Assembly (NCBI RefSeq): GCF_902497785.1 | Contig: NZ_CABVHK010000003.1 | Location: 62,001-126,000 of the forward strand | From: Pseudomonas fluorescens | GTDB lineage: Bacteria > Pseudomonadota > Gammaproteobacteria > Pseudomonadales > Pseudomonadaceae | Reading direction: 5' to 3' | Length of the DNA stretch: 64,000 bases | Shown here: positions 7,098 through 16,705 of the stretch, piece by piece | Layout of the letters: the number at the start of each line of letters is the position of its first letter | Position numbering within the stretch: the stretch's first letter is position 1 | Position numbers and translations under genes: made by a program | Notes under the pieces: generated by a model | The model's input: only the letters and a program-made list of their open reading frames with translations | What the model was told of the DNA's origin: nothing | The model's database searches: none

Positions 7098-9686
7098 ATG
7101 TCATCGCGTAAATTTGGACTCAACCTGGTCGTGGTGCTCGCCATCGCAGCCTTGTTTACCGGCTTCTGGGCGCTGATCAATCGCCCGGTCACTGCCCCCA
7201 ATTGGCCTGAGCAAATCTCCGGGTTCTCGTACTCGCCGTTCCAGCAAGGCCAGTACCCGCAGAAAGAGCAGTACCCGACCGACGATGAAATGCGTCGCGA
7301 TCTGGAGATCATGAGCAAGCTGACGGACAACATCCGCACTTACTCGGTCGATGGCACCTTGGGGGACATTCCCAAGCTGGCCGAAGAGTTCGGCCTGCGG
7401 GTGACGCTGGGTATCTGGATCAGCCCGGACCTGGAGCGCAATGAGCGGGAAATCACCCGCGCCATCGAAATTGCCAATTCCTCGCGCAGCGTAGTGCGCG
7501 TAGTTGTAGGCAACGAGGCGATCTTCCGTAAGGAAATTACCGCCGCTGAACTCAGCGTGCTCCTCGATCGCGTCCGTGCTGGCGTGAAGGTGCCGGTGAC
7601 CACGTCCGAGCAGTGGCACGTCTGGGAAGAGCATCCGGAACTGGCCAAACACGTCGACCTGATTGCCGCGCACGTGTTGCCGTATTGGGAATTCATCCCG
7701 GTGGACAAGGCCGGTCAGTTCGTTCTCGACCGCGCCCGCGACCTGAAAAAAATGTTCCCGAAAAAACCGCTGCTGCTCTCGGAGGTTGGCTGGCCGAGCA
7801 ACGGGCGCATGCGTGGCGGCACCGATTCGAGCCCGGCGGACCAGGCGATCTACCTGCGCACACTGGTCAACAAGCTCAACCGCCAAGGCTTCAACTACTT
7901 TGTGATCGAAGCCTTCGACCAGCCGTGGAAGGCCAGTGACGAAGGTTCGGTGGGCGCGTACTGGGGCGTGTTCAACGCCGCGCGCCAGCAGAAATTCAAT
8001 TTCGAAGGCCCGGTCGTCGCGATCCCGCAATGGCGCGTGCTGGCTATCGGCTCAGTCGTGCTGGCATTGCTCTCCCTGACCCTGCTGATGATCGATGGCT
8101 CGGCCCTGCGCCAACGCGGCCGCACCTTCCTGACCTTTATCGCGTTCCTCTGCGGTTCGGTGCTGGTGTGGATCGGCTATGACTACAGCCAGCAATACAG
8201 CACCTGGTTCAGTTTGACCGTAGGGTTTCTCCTCGCCCTCGGCGCACTCGGGGTGTTTATCGTACTGCTGACCGAGGCCCATGAACTGGCGGAAGCAGTC
8301 TGGACTCACAAGCGTCGGCGTGAATTCCTGCCGGTGGTTGGGGATTCGGACTACAGACCGAAAGTCTCCATACACGTCCCTTGTTACAACGAGCCACCGG
8401 AGATGGTCAAACAGACCCTCAATGCCCTGGCCAACCTCGACTATCCGGACTTTGAAGTCCTGATCATCGACAACAACACCAAGGACCCGGCGGTTTGGGA
8501 ACCGGTTCGCGATTATTGCGAAACCCTCGGTCCGCGCTTCAAGTTCTTCCACGTCGCGCCATTGGCCGGTTTCAAGGGCGGCGCGCTGAATTACCTGATT
8601 CCGCACACCGCCAAGGATGCCGAGGTGATTGCGGTGATCGACTCGGATTACTGTGTCGACCCGAACTGGCTCAAGCACATGGTGCCGCACTTCGCCGATC
8701 CGAAAATTGCCGTGGTGCAGTCGCCGCAGGATTATCGCGACCAGAACGAAAGCACCTTCAAGAAGCTCTGCTACGCCGAATACAAAGGTTTCTTCCACAT
8801 CGGCATGGTCACCCGGAACGACCGTGATGCGATCATCCAGCACGGCACCATGACCATGACCCGGCGTTCGGTGCTCGAGGAACTCGGTTGGGCTGACTGG
8901 TGCATCTGCGAAGACGCCGAGTTGGGCCTGCGCGTGTTCGAGAAAGGGCTGTCGGCGGCGTATTACCACACCAGCTACGGCAAGGGCCTGATGCCCGATA
9001 CCTTTATCGACTTCAAGAAACAGCGGTTCCGCTGGGCCTACGGTGCGATCCAGATCATCAAGCGTCACACCGCCAGCTTGCTGCGCGGCAAGGACACCGA
9101 GCTGACCCGTGGCCAGCGTTATCACTTCCTCGCGGGCTGGTTGCCGTGGGTTGCCGATGGCATGAACATTTTCTTCACGGTCGGCGCACTGTTGTGGTCG
9201 GCGGCAATGATCATCGTGCCGCAGCGGGTCGATCCGCCGTTGCTGATTTTCGCAATCCCGCCGTTGGCGCTGTTCGTGTTCAAGGTCGGCAAGATCATCT
9301 TCCTCTACCGTCGCGCGGTGGGCGTGAACCTCAAGGATGCGTTTTGCGCGGCTCTCGCCGGACTGGCGTTGTCGCACACCATCGCCAAAGCGGTGCTGTA
9401 CGGCTTCTTCACCAGCAGCATTCCGTTCTTCCGCACGCCGAAAAACGCCGATAACCACGGTTTCTGGGTGGCGATTTCGGAGGCCCGTGAAGAGGTGTTC
9501 ATCATGCTGCTGTTGTGGGGCGCGGCGGGCGGGATCTGCCTGGTGCAGGGCCTGCCGAGCAACGACATCCGTTTCTGGGTGACCATGTTGCTGGTGCAAT
9601 CGCTGCCGTACCTGGCGGCGCTGATCATGGCGTTCCTGTCTTCGCTGCCCAAACCGGTGGTCGAGGCGGAAACGGCAACCGCATAG
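7098..9686 (+). CDS. ndvB: Membrane beta-glucan synthase: GH17-like domain fused to GT2 (NdvB)
   Basis: An 862-residue membrane protein. After an N-terminal transmembrane segment (about residues 8-27) comes a GH17-like periplasmic domain with both expected catalytic glutamates (E140 in VVGNEA, E229 in LLSEVGWPS). Several membrane helices follow, then a GT2 cytosolic domain with DSDYCVDP, EDAELG and QRFRW motifs, and a C-terminal membrane bundle. This is the organisation of Pseudomonas NdvB, which makes periplasmic cyclic beta-1,3-glucans linked to biofilm antibiotic tolerance. dapE downstream matches the P. aeruginosa order. A TTG-initiated extension to 6975 is rejected. Confidence 0.92.
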   Translation: MSSRKFGLNLVVVLAIAALFTGFWALINRPVTAPNWPEQISGFSYSPFQQGQYPQKEQYPTDDEMRRDLEIMSKLTDNIRTYSVDGTLGDIPKLAEEFGLRVTLGIWISPDLERNEREITRAIEIANSSRSVVRVVVGNEAIFRKEITAAELSVLLDRVRAGVKVPVTTSEQWHVWEEHPELAKHVDLIAAHVLPYWEFIPVDKAGQFVLDRARDLKKMFPKKPLLLSEVGWPSNGRMRGGTDSSPADQAIYLRTLVNKLNRQGFNYFVIEAFDQPWKASDEGSVGAYWGVFNAARQQKFNFEGPVVAIPQWRVLAIGSVVLALLSLTLLMIDGSALRQRGRTFLTFIAFLCGSVLVWIGYDYSQQYSTWFSLTVGFLLALGALGVFIVLLTEAHELAEAVWTHKRRREFLPVVGDSDYRPKVSIHVPCYNEPPEMVKQTLNALANLDYPDFEVLIIDNNTKDPAVWEPVRDYCETLGPRFKFFHVAPLAGFKGGALNYLIPHTAKDAEVIAVIDSDYCVDPNWLKHMVPHFADPKIAVVQSPQDYRDQNESTFKKLCYAEYKGFFHIGMVTRNDRDAIIQHGTMTMTRRSVLEELGWADWCICEDAELGLRVFEKGLSAAYYHTSYGKGLMPDTFIDFKKQRFRWAYGAIQIIKRHTASLLRGKDTELTRGQRYHFLAGWLPWVADGMNIFFTVGALLWSAAMIIVPQRVDPPLLIFAIPPLALFVFKVGKIIFLYRRAVGVNLKDAFCAALAGLALSHTIAKAVLYGFFTSSIPFFRTPKNADNHGFWVAISEAREEVFIMLLLWGAAGGICLVQGLPSNDIRFWVTMLLVQSLPYLAALIMAFLSSLPKPVVEAETATA

Positions 9687-9705
9687 TCTGTATTTGGATA
9701 ACGTT

Positions 9706-9732
9706 AAACGGCGGCCTTCGGGTCGCCGTTTT
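9706..9732 (+). terminator. Rho-independent terminator of ndvB
   Basis: An 11-base-pair stem AAACGGCGGCC / GGTCGCCGTTT with one G-T pair and a TTCG tetraloop, running into a short T-rich tract 20 bases after the ndvB stop codon. Confidence 0.85.
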
Positions 9733-9758
9733 GCTTTAGAATGATCGCCCTTTCCACT

Positions 9759-9829
9759 GTAGGAGCTGCCGAAGGCTGCGATCTTTTGATCTTGAAGATC
9801 GAGAGATCGCAGCCTTCGGCAGTTCCTAC
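9759..9829. repeat. REP doublet, GTAGGAGCTGCC family, inward arms
   Basis: Arms GTAGGAGCTGCCGAAGGCTG and an inverted copy with one change (GTTCCTAC) enclose GATCTTTTGATCTTGAAGATC. It lies between the ndvB terminator and dapE and ends 31 bases before the dapE start. Confidence 0.92.
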
Positions 9830-9860
9830 AGGTTTACCGTGCGCACTCCGGAGTTTTTTC

Positions 9861-11012
9861 ATGACGGCCCACGCCGACCTTTCGCCGACCCTTCAACTTG
9901 CCATCGACCTGATCCGCCGTCCGTCTGTGACGCCGGTCGACGCCGATTGCCAGAAGCAGATGATGCAGCGCCTGGGCGATGCCGGTTTCCAACTCGAGCC
10001 GATGCGCATCGAGGATGTGGATAACTTCTGGGCGACCCACGGCAAACACGACGGTCCGGTGCTGTGCTTTGCCGGTCACACCGACGTGGTGCCGACCGGT
10101 CCGGTGACCGCCTGGCAGATCGACCCGTTCAACGCGCTGATCGACGAACACGGCATGCTCTGCGGCCGTGGCGCGGCGGACATGAAGGGCAGCCTCGCGT
10201 CCATGACCGTGGCTGCCGAACGCTTCGTCGCCGACTACCCCGATCACAAGGGCAAGGTCGCCTTCCTGATCACCAGCGACGAAGAAGGCCCGGCGCATCA
10301 CGGCACCAAGGCTGTGATTGAGCGCCTCGCCGCGCGTAAAGAGCGTCTGGACTGGTGCATCGTCGGCGAACCGTCGAGCACCACGCTGGTGGGCGATGTG
10401 GTCAAGAACGGCCGTCGCGGTTCCCTCGGCGCCCGGCTGACCGTACACGGTGTACAGGGCCATGTGGCCTATCCGCACCTCGCGAAGAACCCGATCCACC
10501 TGGCCGCCCCGGCACTGGCCGAACTGGCCGCCGAGCATTGGGACCACGGCAACGATTTCTTCCCGCCGACCAGTTTCCAGATTTCCAACGTGAATTCCGG
10601 CACGGGCGCGACCAACGTGATCCCGGGCGATCTGGTGGCGGTGTTCAACTTCCGCTTCTCCACCGAGTCCACCGTCGAAGGCCTGCAAAAGCGCGTCGCC
10701 GATATTCTCGACAAGCATGGCCTGGACTGGCACATCGACTGGGCGCTGTCCGGCCTGCCGTTCCTTACCGAGCCGGGCGCCTTGCTGGATGCCGTGGCGT
10801 CAAGCATCAAGGACATCACCGGTCGCGAGACCAAAGCCTCCACCAGTGGCGGCACCTCCGACGGGCGCTTCATCGCGACCATGGGTACACAAGTGGTTGA
10901 ACTGGGCCCGGTCAACGCGACGATTCACCAGGTCAACGAGCGGGTCCTGGCTGCAGATCTCGACGTGCTGACCGAAATCTACTACCAGACCCTGATCAAG
11001 TTGCTCGCCTGA
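9861..11012 (+). CDS. dapE: Succinyl-diaminopimelate desuccinylase
   Basis: DapE hydrolyses N-succinyl-LL-diaminopimelate in lysine and peptidoglycan precursor synthesis. The 383-residue M20-family protein has zinc ligands in GHTDVV (H73) and GRGAADMKG (D107) and the catalytic glutamate in SDEEGPA (E141). The start MTAHADLSP is preferred, because the upstream in-frame extension to 9741 is translated REP sequence. The stop overlaps the rlmA start (TGATG), so the two genes are probably translationally coupled. Confidence 0.96.
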   Translation: MTAHADLSPTLQLAIDLIRRPSVTPVDADCQKQMMQRLGDAGFQLEPMRIEDVDNFWATHGKHDGPVLCFAGHTDVVPTGPVTAWQIDPFNALIDEHGMLCGRGAADMKGSLASMTVAAERFVADYPDHKGKVAFLITSDEEGPAHHGTKAVIERLAARKERLDWCIVGEPSSTTLVGDVVKNGRRGSLGARLTVHGVQGHVAYPHLAKNPIHLAAPALAELAAEHWDHGNDFFPPTSFQISNVNSGTGATNVIPGDLVAVFNFRFSTESTVEGLQKRVADILDKHGLDWHIDWALSGLPFLTEPGALLDAVASSIKDITGRETKASTSGGTSDGRFIATMGTQVVELGPVNATIHQVNERVLAADLDVLTEIYYQTLIKLLA

Positions 11013-11821
11013 TGCTCGCCTGCCCGATCTGCAGCGAACCGCTGAACGCGGTGGACAACGGCGTGGCCTGCCCCGCCGGGCATCGCTTCGACCGTGCGCG
11101 CCAGGGTTACCTGAACCTGTTGCCGGTGCAGCACAAAAACAGTCGCGACCCTGGGGATAACCTGGCGATGGTCGAAGCCCGTCGCGACTTTCTGAACGCT
11201 GGTCATTACGCGCCAGTGGCCAAGCGCCTGGCGGAGCTGGCGACCGAATACGCACCCCAGCGCTGGCTCGACATCGGTTGTGGCGAGGGTTATTACACCG
11301 CGCAAATCGCCGAGGCCCTGCCGAACGCCGAGGGTTACGCGCTGGATATTTCCCGGGAAGCGGTCAAGCGCGCCTGCAAACGCAACCCGCAGCTGACCTG
11401 GTTGATCGCCAGCATGGCGCGAGTGCCGTTGGCGTCGGGCAGCTGCCAGTTTCTCGCCAGTGTGTTCAGCCCGCTGGATTGGGAAGAAGCCAAGCGCTTG
11501 CTCAGCGTCGGCGGCGGCTTGATGAAAGTCGGGCCGACCAGCGGCCACCTGATGGAATTGCGCGAACGCCTGTACGATGAAGTCCGTGAGTACACCGACG
11601 ACAAGCACTTGGCGCTGGTACCACAAGGCATGGCGCTGCAACACAGCGAAACCCTGGAGTTCAAACTGACGCTTGTCAGCGGTCAGGATCGCGCCAACCT
11701 GTTGGCCATGACGCCCCACGGCTGGCGCGCCAGTGCAGAACGCCGGGCGGCGGTCATCGACCAGGTCGAACCCTTCGAAGTCACTGTTTCAATGCGCTAC
11801 GATTATTTCGTACTGCAGTAG
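11012..11821 (+). CDS. rlmA: 23S rRNA (guanine745-N1)-methyltransferase
   Basis: A 269-residue SAM-dependent methyltransferase that modifies G745 of 23S rRNA. The N-terminus carries a small zinc site (C4, C7, C20, H24) typical of RlmA, followed by the conserved segment GYLNLLPVQHKN and a SAM-binding glycine-rich motif DIGCGEGYY. It begins at the A of the dapE stop codon. The order dapE-rlmA matches P. aeruginosa. Confidence 0.93.
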   Translation: MLACPICSEPLNAVDNGVACPAGHRFDRARQGYLNLLPVQHKNSRDPGDNLAMVEARRDFLNAGHYAPVAKRLAELATEYAPQRWLDIGCGEGYYTAQIAEALPNAEGYALDISREAVKRACKRNPQLTWLIASMARVPLASGSCQFLASVFSPLDWEEAKRLLSVGGGLMKVGPTSGHLMELRERLYDEVREYTDDKHLALVPQGMALQHSETLEFKLTLVSGQDRANLLAMTPHGWRASAERRAAVIDQVEPFEVTVSMRYDYFVLQ

Positions 11822-11916
11822 TTGATAGAGAGCACTCTTAATTTTTGGTCTCGAGCAACAGCTCGACGCCGGCTAAATCCGCGAATGGATTTTTCAGACC
11901 CGCAGTGAGGACATCC

Positions 11917-12294
11917 ATGCGCCAACCCGATATCGAGATTTACCTGAAAGACGCCGACGTCGATTACAAGGCTGTTGCGGCCTGGCTCGGCGAAGCGTTG
12001 GGCCCTTGCACCGACTGGGTTCAGAAAGGCCAGACCTACAAGTGCAAGGCCGGCAACGTGCCGGTGACCTGGCTGCCGAAAGCCGTAGGAAAGTGGAACA
12101 GCCTGTACCTGGAAAGTGACCAGACTCCGTGGGAAGACGACATCGCCTGCGCCCGCGCTGCGTTTGCTGCGCTGAACGTCGAAGTGCGTTGCGCACCGGG
12201 AAGCTGGGTCGAGGAAGAAGGTGAAGAGACCGCGGACCGCTGGATGCGCATCAGCGCCGATGGCGAAGAAGAGATCATCTGGAAAACCGCTTAA
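11917..12294 (+). CDS. Conserved hypothetical protein
   Basis: A 125-residue acidic soluble protein without signal peptide or membrane segment. I know no function for it. It has an N-terminal alpha/beta-like stretch (DIEIYLKDADVDYKAVAAWL) and an acidic C-terminal third (EEEGEETADRW, DGEEEIIW). A GTGAGGA ribosome-binding site supports the ATG at 11917 over one 24 codons upstream. A gene of this size at this place, between rlmA and a cold-shock gene, is also expected in P. aeruginosa, which argues that it is real. Confidence 0.8.
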   Translation: MRQPDIEIYLKDADVDYKAVAAWLGEALGPCTDWVQKGQTYKCKAGNVPVTWLPKAVGKWNSLYLESDQTPWEDDIACARAAFAALNVEVRCAPGSWVEEEGEETADRWMRISADGEEEIIWKTA

Positions 12295-12310
12295 AGACGA
12301 TACACAAAAC

Positions 12311-12401
12311 CTGTGGGAGCGAGCTTGCTCGCGATGGGGTCTTGTCAGTCGACATCAACTTGGCTGACACACCGCAATCGCGAGCAAGCTCGCTCCCACA
12401 G
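12311..12401. repeat. REP doublet, GTGGGAGCGAGC family, inward arms
   Basis: Arms TGTGGGAGCGAGCTTGCTCG and inverted copy, separated by about 45 bases that include a secondary inverted motif (TGTCAG / CTGACA). It lies between the convergent hypothetical gene and the cold-shock gene. Confidence 0.92.
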
Positions 12402-12428
12402 TTGTTTGGTGTGAGGCATGAAACGGGT

Positions 12429-12638
12429 TTACAACCCCACCACATCCTCAGCCTGCAACCCCTTCTCCCCCGTCACCACCGCATATTCGACCTGCTGCCC
12501 CTCAGCCAGTGAGCGATGCCCTTCACCGCGAATGGCGCGGTAGTGCACGAACACGTCCACCCCGTCCTCGCGTTGAATAAAGCCGTAGCCCTTGGCGTCG
12601 TTGAACCACTTCACATTGCCGGTTTCGCGCGTTGCCAT
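12429..12638 (-). CDS. Cold-shock domain protein (CspA family)
   Basis: A 69-residue single cold-shock domain with RNP1 (KGYGFIQ) and RNP2 (VFVHY) motifs, which bind single-stranded RNA or DNA and help melt RNA structure. A strong AAGGGGTGA ribosome-binding site precedes the ATG. The name within the Csp family cannot be fixed from sequence alone. It is transcribed alone and divergently from plsB. Confidence 0.95.
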   Translation of the reverse strand: MATRETGNVKWFNDAKGYGFIQREDGVDVFVHYRAIRGEGHRSLAEGQQVEYAVVTGEKGLQAEDVVGL

Positions 12639-12804
12639 GAATCGTCACCCCTTGTTCTTATTGTTGAGCGGCCGAGTATATGACAGGCATGCAAACACTC
12701 AATACAACTTTACTTAAGCGCTTTTTTGCCGATTTTCGACGAATACGGCACACTACCGGGCGCCCGAGCACCTGCTCGGTTTTATCCCTTCATGCAGAAG
12801 CCGT

Positions 12805-15306
12805 ATGACCCGTTCCCCGTTCCGCCGTCTTGTGTTTGGCACCCTGCGCCGACTGCTCTACCTCTGGGTTCGCTCGGAGACAATCAATCAGTCGTCGTTC
12901 ACCCTCAACCTCGACCGCAGTCGTCCGGTGTTCTACGTCCTGCAAAACCCTTCATTGACCGACCTCGCCGTGGTCGATACCGAATGCACCAAGGCCGGGC
13001 TGCCGCGCCCGGTATTACCGGTGTCCGTAGGCAATCTGCTGGAACCCGCCGCGTTCTTTTACCTGACCCCCGACCCCGACTGGCTCGGGCGTCAGGACAA
13101 ACGCGGCGCGCCGCCGACGCTGACCCGTCTGGTCAGCGCCCTCACCCAGAATGCCGCCGAAGACGCGCAGATCATTCCGGTCAGCGTGTTCTGGGGTCAG
13201 TCGCCAGACAGTGAATCAAGCCCGTGGAAACTGCTCTTCGCCGACAGCTGGGCGGTCACCGGGCGTCTGCGGCGATTGCTGAGCATCATCGTGCTGGGGC
13301 GCAAAACCCGCGTGCAGTTCTCCGCACCGATCCACTTGCGCGAACTGATCGAGCACAACAAGGGCCACGAGCGCACCGTGCGCATGGCCCAGCGCATTCT
13401 GCGGGTGCATTTTCGCAACCTCAAAGCCGCGGTCATCGGCCCGGACATTTCCCACCGTCGCAACCTGGTCAAAGGCCTGCTCAATCAGCCGCTGGTCAAG
13501 CAGGCGATCCTCGACGAAGCCGAGCGCGAGAACATCTCCCCGGAGAAAGCCAAGGCCCAGGCGTTGCGCTACGGCAACGAGATCGCCTCGGACTACACCT
13601 ACACCGCGATCCGTTTTCTGGAAGTGGTGCTGAGCTGGTTCTGGAACAAGATCTACGACGGGATCAAGGTCAACCACATCGAAGGCGTGCAGAACGTCGC
13701 TCAGGGTCATGAAGTGATTTATGTGCCCTGCCATCGCAGCCACATCGACTACCTGCTGCTGTCCTATCTGCTGTTTCGCAACGGCCTGACCCCGCCGCAC
13801 ATCGCCGCCGGGATCAACCTCAACATGCCGGTGATCGGCAGCCTGCTGCGCCGGGGCGGCGCGTTTTTCATGCGCCGCACGTTCAAGGGCAATCCGCTAT
13901 ACACCTCGGTGTTCAACGAATACCTGCACACCTTGTTCACCAAAGGTTTTCCGGTCGAGTATTTCGTCGAGGGCGGCCGCTCGCGCACCGGGCGCATGCT
14001 GCAACCGAAAACCGGGATGCTCGCAATCACCCTGCGCAGCTTCCTGCGCTCCTCGCGCATGCCGATCGTGTTCGTGCCGGTGTACATCGGCTACGAGCGC
14101 GTGCTCGAAGGCCGGACCTACCTCGGCGAATTGCGTGGCGCGAGCAAGAAGAAAGAGTCGATCTTCGACATCTTCAAAGTCATCGGCGCGCTCAAGCAGC
14201 GTTTCGGTCAGGTGGCGGTGAACTTCGGCGAGCCGATCAAACTGGCGGAATTCCTCGACAGCGAGCAGCCCGACTGGCGCCAGCAGGAGCATGGCCCGCA
14301 GTTCAAACCGGCGTGGCTCAACGAAACCACCAATCGACTGGGCGAAAAAGTTGCGCAGCATCTCAACGAAGCCGCAGCGATCAACCCGGTCAATCTGGTG
14401 GCGCTGGCGCTGCTGTCCACCAGTCGCCTGGCACTGGACGATCGGGCCATGGCGCGGGTGCTGGATCTGTATCTGGCGCTGCTGCGCAAGGTTCCGTATT
14501 CCCCGCACACGACGTTGCCGGAAGGTGACGGCCGCGCGCTGATCGAGCATGTGAAGGACATGGATCTGCTGTCCGAGCAAAGCGATGCGCTGGGCAAAAT
14601 CCTCTACCTGGACGAGCAGAACGCCGTCCTCATGACCTATTACCGCAATAACGTGCTACACATTTTCGCCCTGCCGGCGTTGCTCGCGAGTTTCTTCCAG
14701 AGCGCCTCGCGCATGAGCCGCGAACAAATCCTGCGCTATACCCGCGCGCTGTATCCGTACCTGCAATCGGAGCTGTTCATTCGCTGGTCGCTGGACGAGC
14801 TGGATGCGGTGGTCGATCAATGGCTCGAAGCGTTCGTCGAGCAAGGCCTGTTGCGCTTCGAGAACGAGGTGTTCCTGCGTCCGGCGCCCAGCTCGCGACA
14901 TTTCGTGCTGCTGACCTTGCTGTCGAAAAGCATCGCCCAAACGCTACAGCGCTTCTACATGACTGTTTCCCTGCTGCTCAACAGCGGCCAGAACAGCATC
15001 AGCGCCGAAGAACTCGAAGACCTGTGCACGGTCATGGCCCAGCGCCTGTCGATCCTGCATGGCCTGAACGCCCCGGAGTTTTTTGACAAGAGCCTGTTCC
15101 GCCACTTTATCCAGACCCTGCTCGACCTCGACGTGCTCAAGCGTGACGAAGCCGGCAAGCTGAGTTATCACGACCTGTTGGGCGATCTTGCTGAAGGGGC
15201 CGCGAAGAGGGTGTTGCCGGCGGAAATTCGCTTGTCGATTCGTCAGGTGGCGTTGCATCGCAGTGAAGATGCGGCGGATCTGGTCGCCTCTCAACCCGAG
15301 ACTTGA
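12805..15306 (+). CDS. plsB: Glycerol-3-phosphate 1-O-acyltransferase
   Basis: PlsB acylates glycerol-3-phosphate at position 1 with acyl-ACP or acyl-CoA, the first step of phospholipid synthesis, at the inner membrane. The 833-residue protein has the family length and the catalytic HX4D motif (H310 to D315 in HRSHID), followed by FMRRTFKGN and [10 protein letters not shown], the substrate-binding blocks of this family. The next two plus-strand genes follow as in P. aeruginosa. Confidence 0.97.
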   Translation: MTRSPFRRLVFGTLRRLLYLWVRSETINQSSFTLNLDRSRPVFYVLQNPSLTDLAVVDTECTKAGLPRPVLPVSVGNLLEPAAFFYLTPDPDWLGRQDKRGAPPTLTRLVSALTQNAAEDAQIIPVSVFWGQSPDSESSPWKLLFADSWAVTGRLRRLLSIIVLGRKTRVQFSAPIHLRELIEHNKGHERTVRMAQRILRVHFRNLKAAVIGPDISHRRNLVKGLLNQPLVKQAILDEAERENISPEKAKAQALRYGNEIASDYTYTAIRFLEVVLSWFWNKIYDGIKVNHIEGVQNVAQGHEVIYVPCHRSHIDYLLLSYLLFRNGLTPPHIAAGINLNMPVIGSLLRRGGAFFMRRTFKGNPLYTSVFNEYLHTLFTKGFPVEYFVEGGRSRTGRMLQPKTGMLAITLRSFLRSSRMPIVFVPVYIGYERVLEGRTYLGELRGASKKKESIFDIFKVIGALKQRFGQVAVNFGEPIKLAEFLDSEQPDWRQQEHGPQFKPAWLNETTNRLGEKVAQHLNEAAAINPVNLVALALLSTSRLALDDRAMARVLDLYLALLRKVPYSPHTTLPEGDGRALIEHVKDMDLLSEQSDALGKILYLDEQNAVLMTYYRNNVLHIFALPALLASFFQSASRMSREQILRYTRALYPYLQSELFIRWSLDELDAVVDQWLEAFVEQGLLRFENEVFLRPAPSSRHFVLLTLLSKSIAQTLQRFYMTVSLLLNSGQNSISAEELEDLCTVMAQRLSILHGLNAPEFFDKSLFRHFIQTLLDLDVLKRDEAGKLSYHDLLGDLAEGAAKRVLPAEIRLSIRQVALHRSEDAADLVASQPET

Positions 15307-15317
15307 TGCAAAAACCA

Positions 15318-15457
15318 GTGGGAGCGAGCCTGTGTGGCGAGGGAGCTTGCTCCCGCTGGGCTGCGAAGCGGCCCCAAAAGCTTTGCGACTGCTTTGCAGC
15401 CGAGCGGGACGGTGCGGCGTTCCGACAAGCTCCCTCGCCACACAGGCTCGCTCCCAC
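15318..15457. repeat. Composite REP doublet between plsB and the YbaY-like gene
   Basis: Outer arms are of the GTGGGAGCGAGCCTGTGTGG type. Inner arms are GTGGCGAGGGAGCTTGCTCC with a matching inverted copy near 15428. The element ends 18 bases before the next start codon, so its hairpin may affect ribosome access. Confidence 0.88.
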
Positions 15458-15475
15458 AATGATTGGAGATGTACG

Positions 15476-15874
15476 ATGAAAAAGCTCTCTCTGTTGGCCA
15501 TTACCGCGTTGCTGGGTGCCTGTCAGTCAATGCAACCTGCCGCCAAAACCAGCCTCGACGGCGAAGTCTTCTACCTGCAACGCATCGCCCTGCCATCGAC
15601 CGCGACCTTGAGCGTCAGTTTGCAGGACGTCTCTTTGGCCGACGCCCCCGCCGTGGTGCTTGCCGAGCAAAAAGGCCCCGTCAAAGGCCAGGTGCCGCTG
15701 CCATTCCACTTGAGTTACGATCCCGCGCAGGTCAAACCGGGTCATCGCTATTCCGTCAGCGCGCGCATCGAAGTGGATGGCCAGCTGATGTTCATCACCA
15801 CCGAACATCACGCCGTGCAGCTGGATGGCAGCGATCCGCAGCCGCTGAAAATCCGCGTCGATGCGGCCCGCTGA
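15476..15874 (+). CDS. YbaY-family lipoprotein
   Basis: A 132-residue protein with a lipoprotein signal (lipobox LLGAC) followed by a single beta-sandwich-like domain of the YbaY type (DUF4115-like naming is uncertain), with the pattern LPFHLSYDPAQVKPGHRYSVSARI. Function is unknown; it is predicted to be anchored in the outer membrane. The start is fixed by a TTGGAGAT ribosome-binding site and the signal peptide; in-frame sequence upstream overlaps plsB and the repeat. Confidence 0.88.
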   Translation: MKKLSLLAITALLGACQSMQPAAKTSLDGEVFYLQRIALPSTATLSVSLQDVSLADAPAVVLAEQKGPVKGQVPLPFHLSYDPAQVKPGHRYSVSARIEVDGQLMFITTEHHAVQLDGSDPQPLKIRVDAAR

Positions 15875-15914
15875 TTGTTTTTTTGCACAACTTTTTTCGA
15901 ACAAGGAAATCACC

Positions 15915-16604
15915 ATGTTCCGCCCTACCCTTCGCTTCGCCGGCCTGTGTGCAGGCTTGATGATGTCTGCCAGCGCCCTGGCGCTGTCGCTCGGTGACTT
16001 GTCGCAAAAAGACGCCACCGGCGGCCTCAAGGACGCACTGACCCAAGGTGCGCAACTGGCTGTTAAACAACTCGGCACACCGGGCGGGTTCAGCAACAAC
16101 CCGGACGTGAAAATCGAGCTGCCGGGCAAACTGGGCAAGGTTGCCAGCAAGATGAAAGCCTTCGGCATGGGCGCCCAGGTCGATCAACTGGAAACCAGCA
16201 TGAACAAAGCGGCGGAAGCCGCCGTCACTCAGGCCCAGCCGATCCTCGTGGACGCGGTGAAGAAAATGAGCGTGGAGGATGCCAAAGGGATTCTCAGCGG
16301 CGGCAATGATTCGGCCACGCAATACTTGAGCAAAACAAGCCGCGAACAGATCCGCGTCAAGTTCCTGCCCATCGTCAAGCAAGCCACCGACCAGGTCGGC
16401 CTGGCCAAACAATACAACTCGTTCGCCGGCCAGGCCGCAACCCTCGGCGTGCTGGATGCGAAAAGCGCCAACATCGAAAGCTACGTGACCGAACAGGCGC
16501 TGAACGGCCTGTTCGAGATGATCGGCAAACAGGAAGAAACCATCCGCCAGAACCCCGCAGCGGCCGCGACCAGTCTGGCGAAGAAGGTGTTTGGCACGCT
16601 CTAA
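15915..16604 (+). CDS. DUF4197 family periplasmic protein
   Basis: A 229-residue protein with a cleavable signal peptide (MSASALALS) and a mostly helical mature part of the DUF4197 type, including DALTQGAQLAVKQLG near the start and a C-terminal NPAAAATSLAKKVFGTL. Function is unknown. An AAGGAAAT ribosome-binding site supports the ATG at 15915. It follows the YbaY-like gene by 40 bases, probably in one transcript. Confidence 0.88.
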   Translation: MFRPTLRFAGLCAGLMMSASALALSLGDLSQKDATGGLKDALTQGAQLAVKQLGTPGGFSNNPDVKIELPGKLGKVASKMKAFGMGAQVDQLETSMNKAAEAAVTQAQPILVDAVKKMSVEDAKGILSGGNDSATQYLSKTSREQIRVKFLPIVKQATDQVGLAKQYNSFAGQAATLGVLDAKSANIESYVTEQALNGLFEMIGKQEETIRQNPAAAATSLAKKVFGTL

Positions 16605-16613
16605 CGATCATCC

Positions 16614-16705
16614 GTAGGAGCTGCCGCAGGCTGCGATCTTTTGATCTTTTGATCTTTTGATCTTTTAACTTAAATGAAAAGACTGCAGCCTGCGGAAGCT
16701 CCTAC
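16614..16705. repeat. REP doublet with internal GATCTTTT tandem array
   Basis: Inward arms GTAGGAGCTGCCGCAGGCTG and a diverged inverted copy (CAGCCTGCGGAAGCTCCTAC). The centre contains four perfect tandem copies of GATCTTTT at 16635-16666. The right end provides the TAG stop codon of the fic gene. Confidence 0.92.

Noticed and set aside
8052..9599. 515-codon minus-strand frame opposite ndvB
   Set aside because: Antisense shadow of a clearly coding GT2 region, with biased composition and no motifs.
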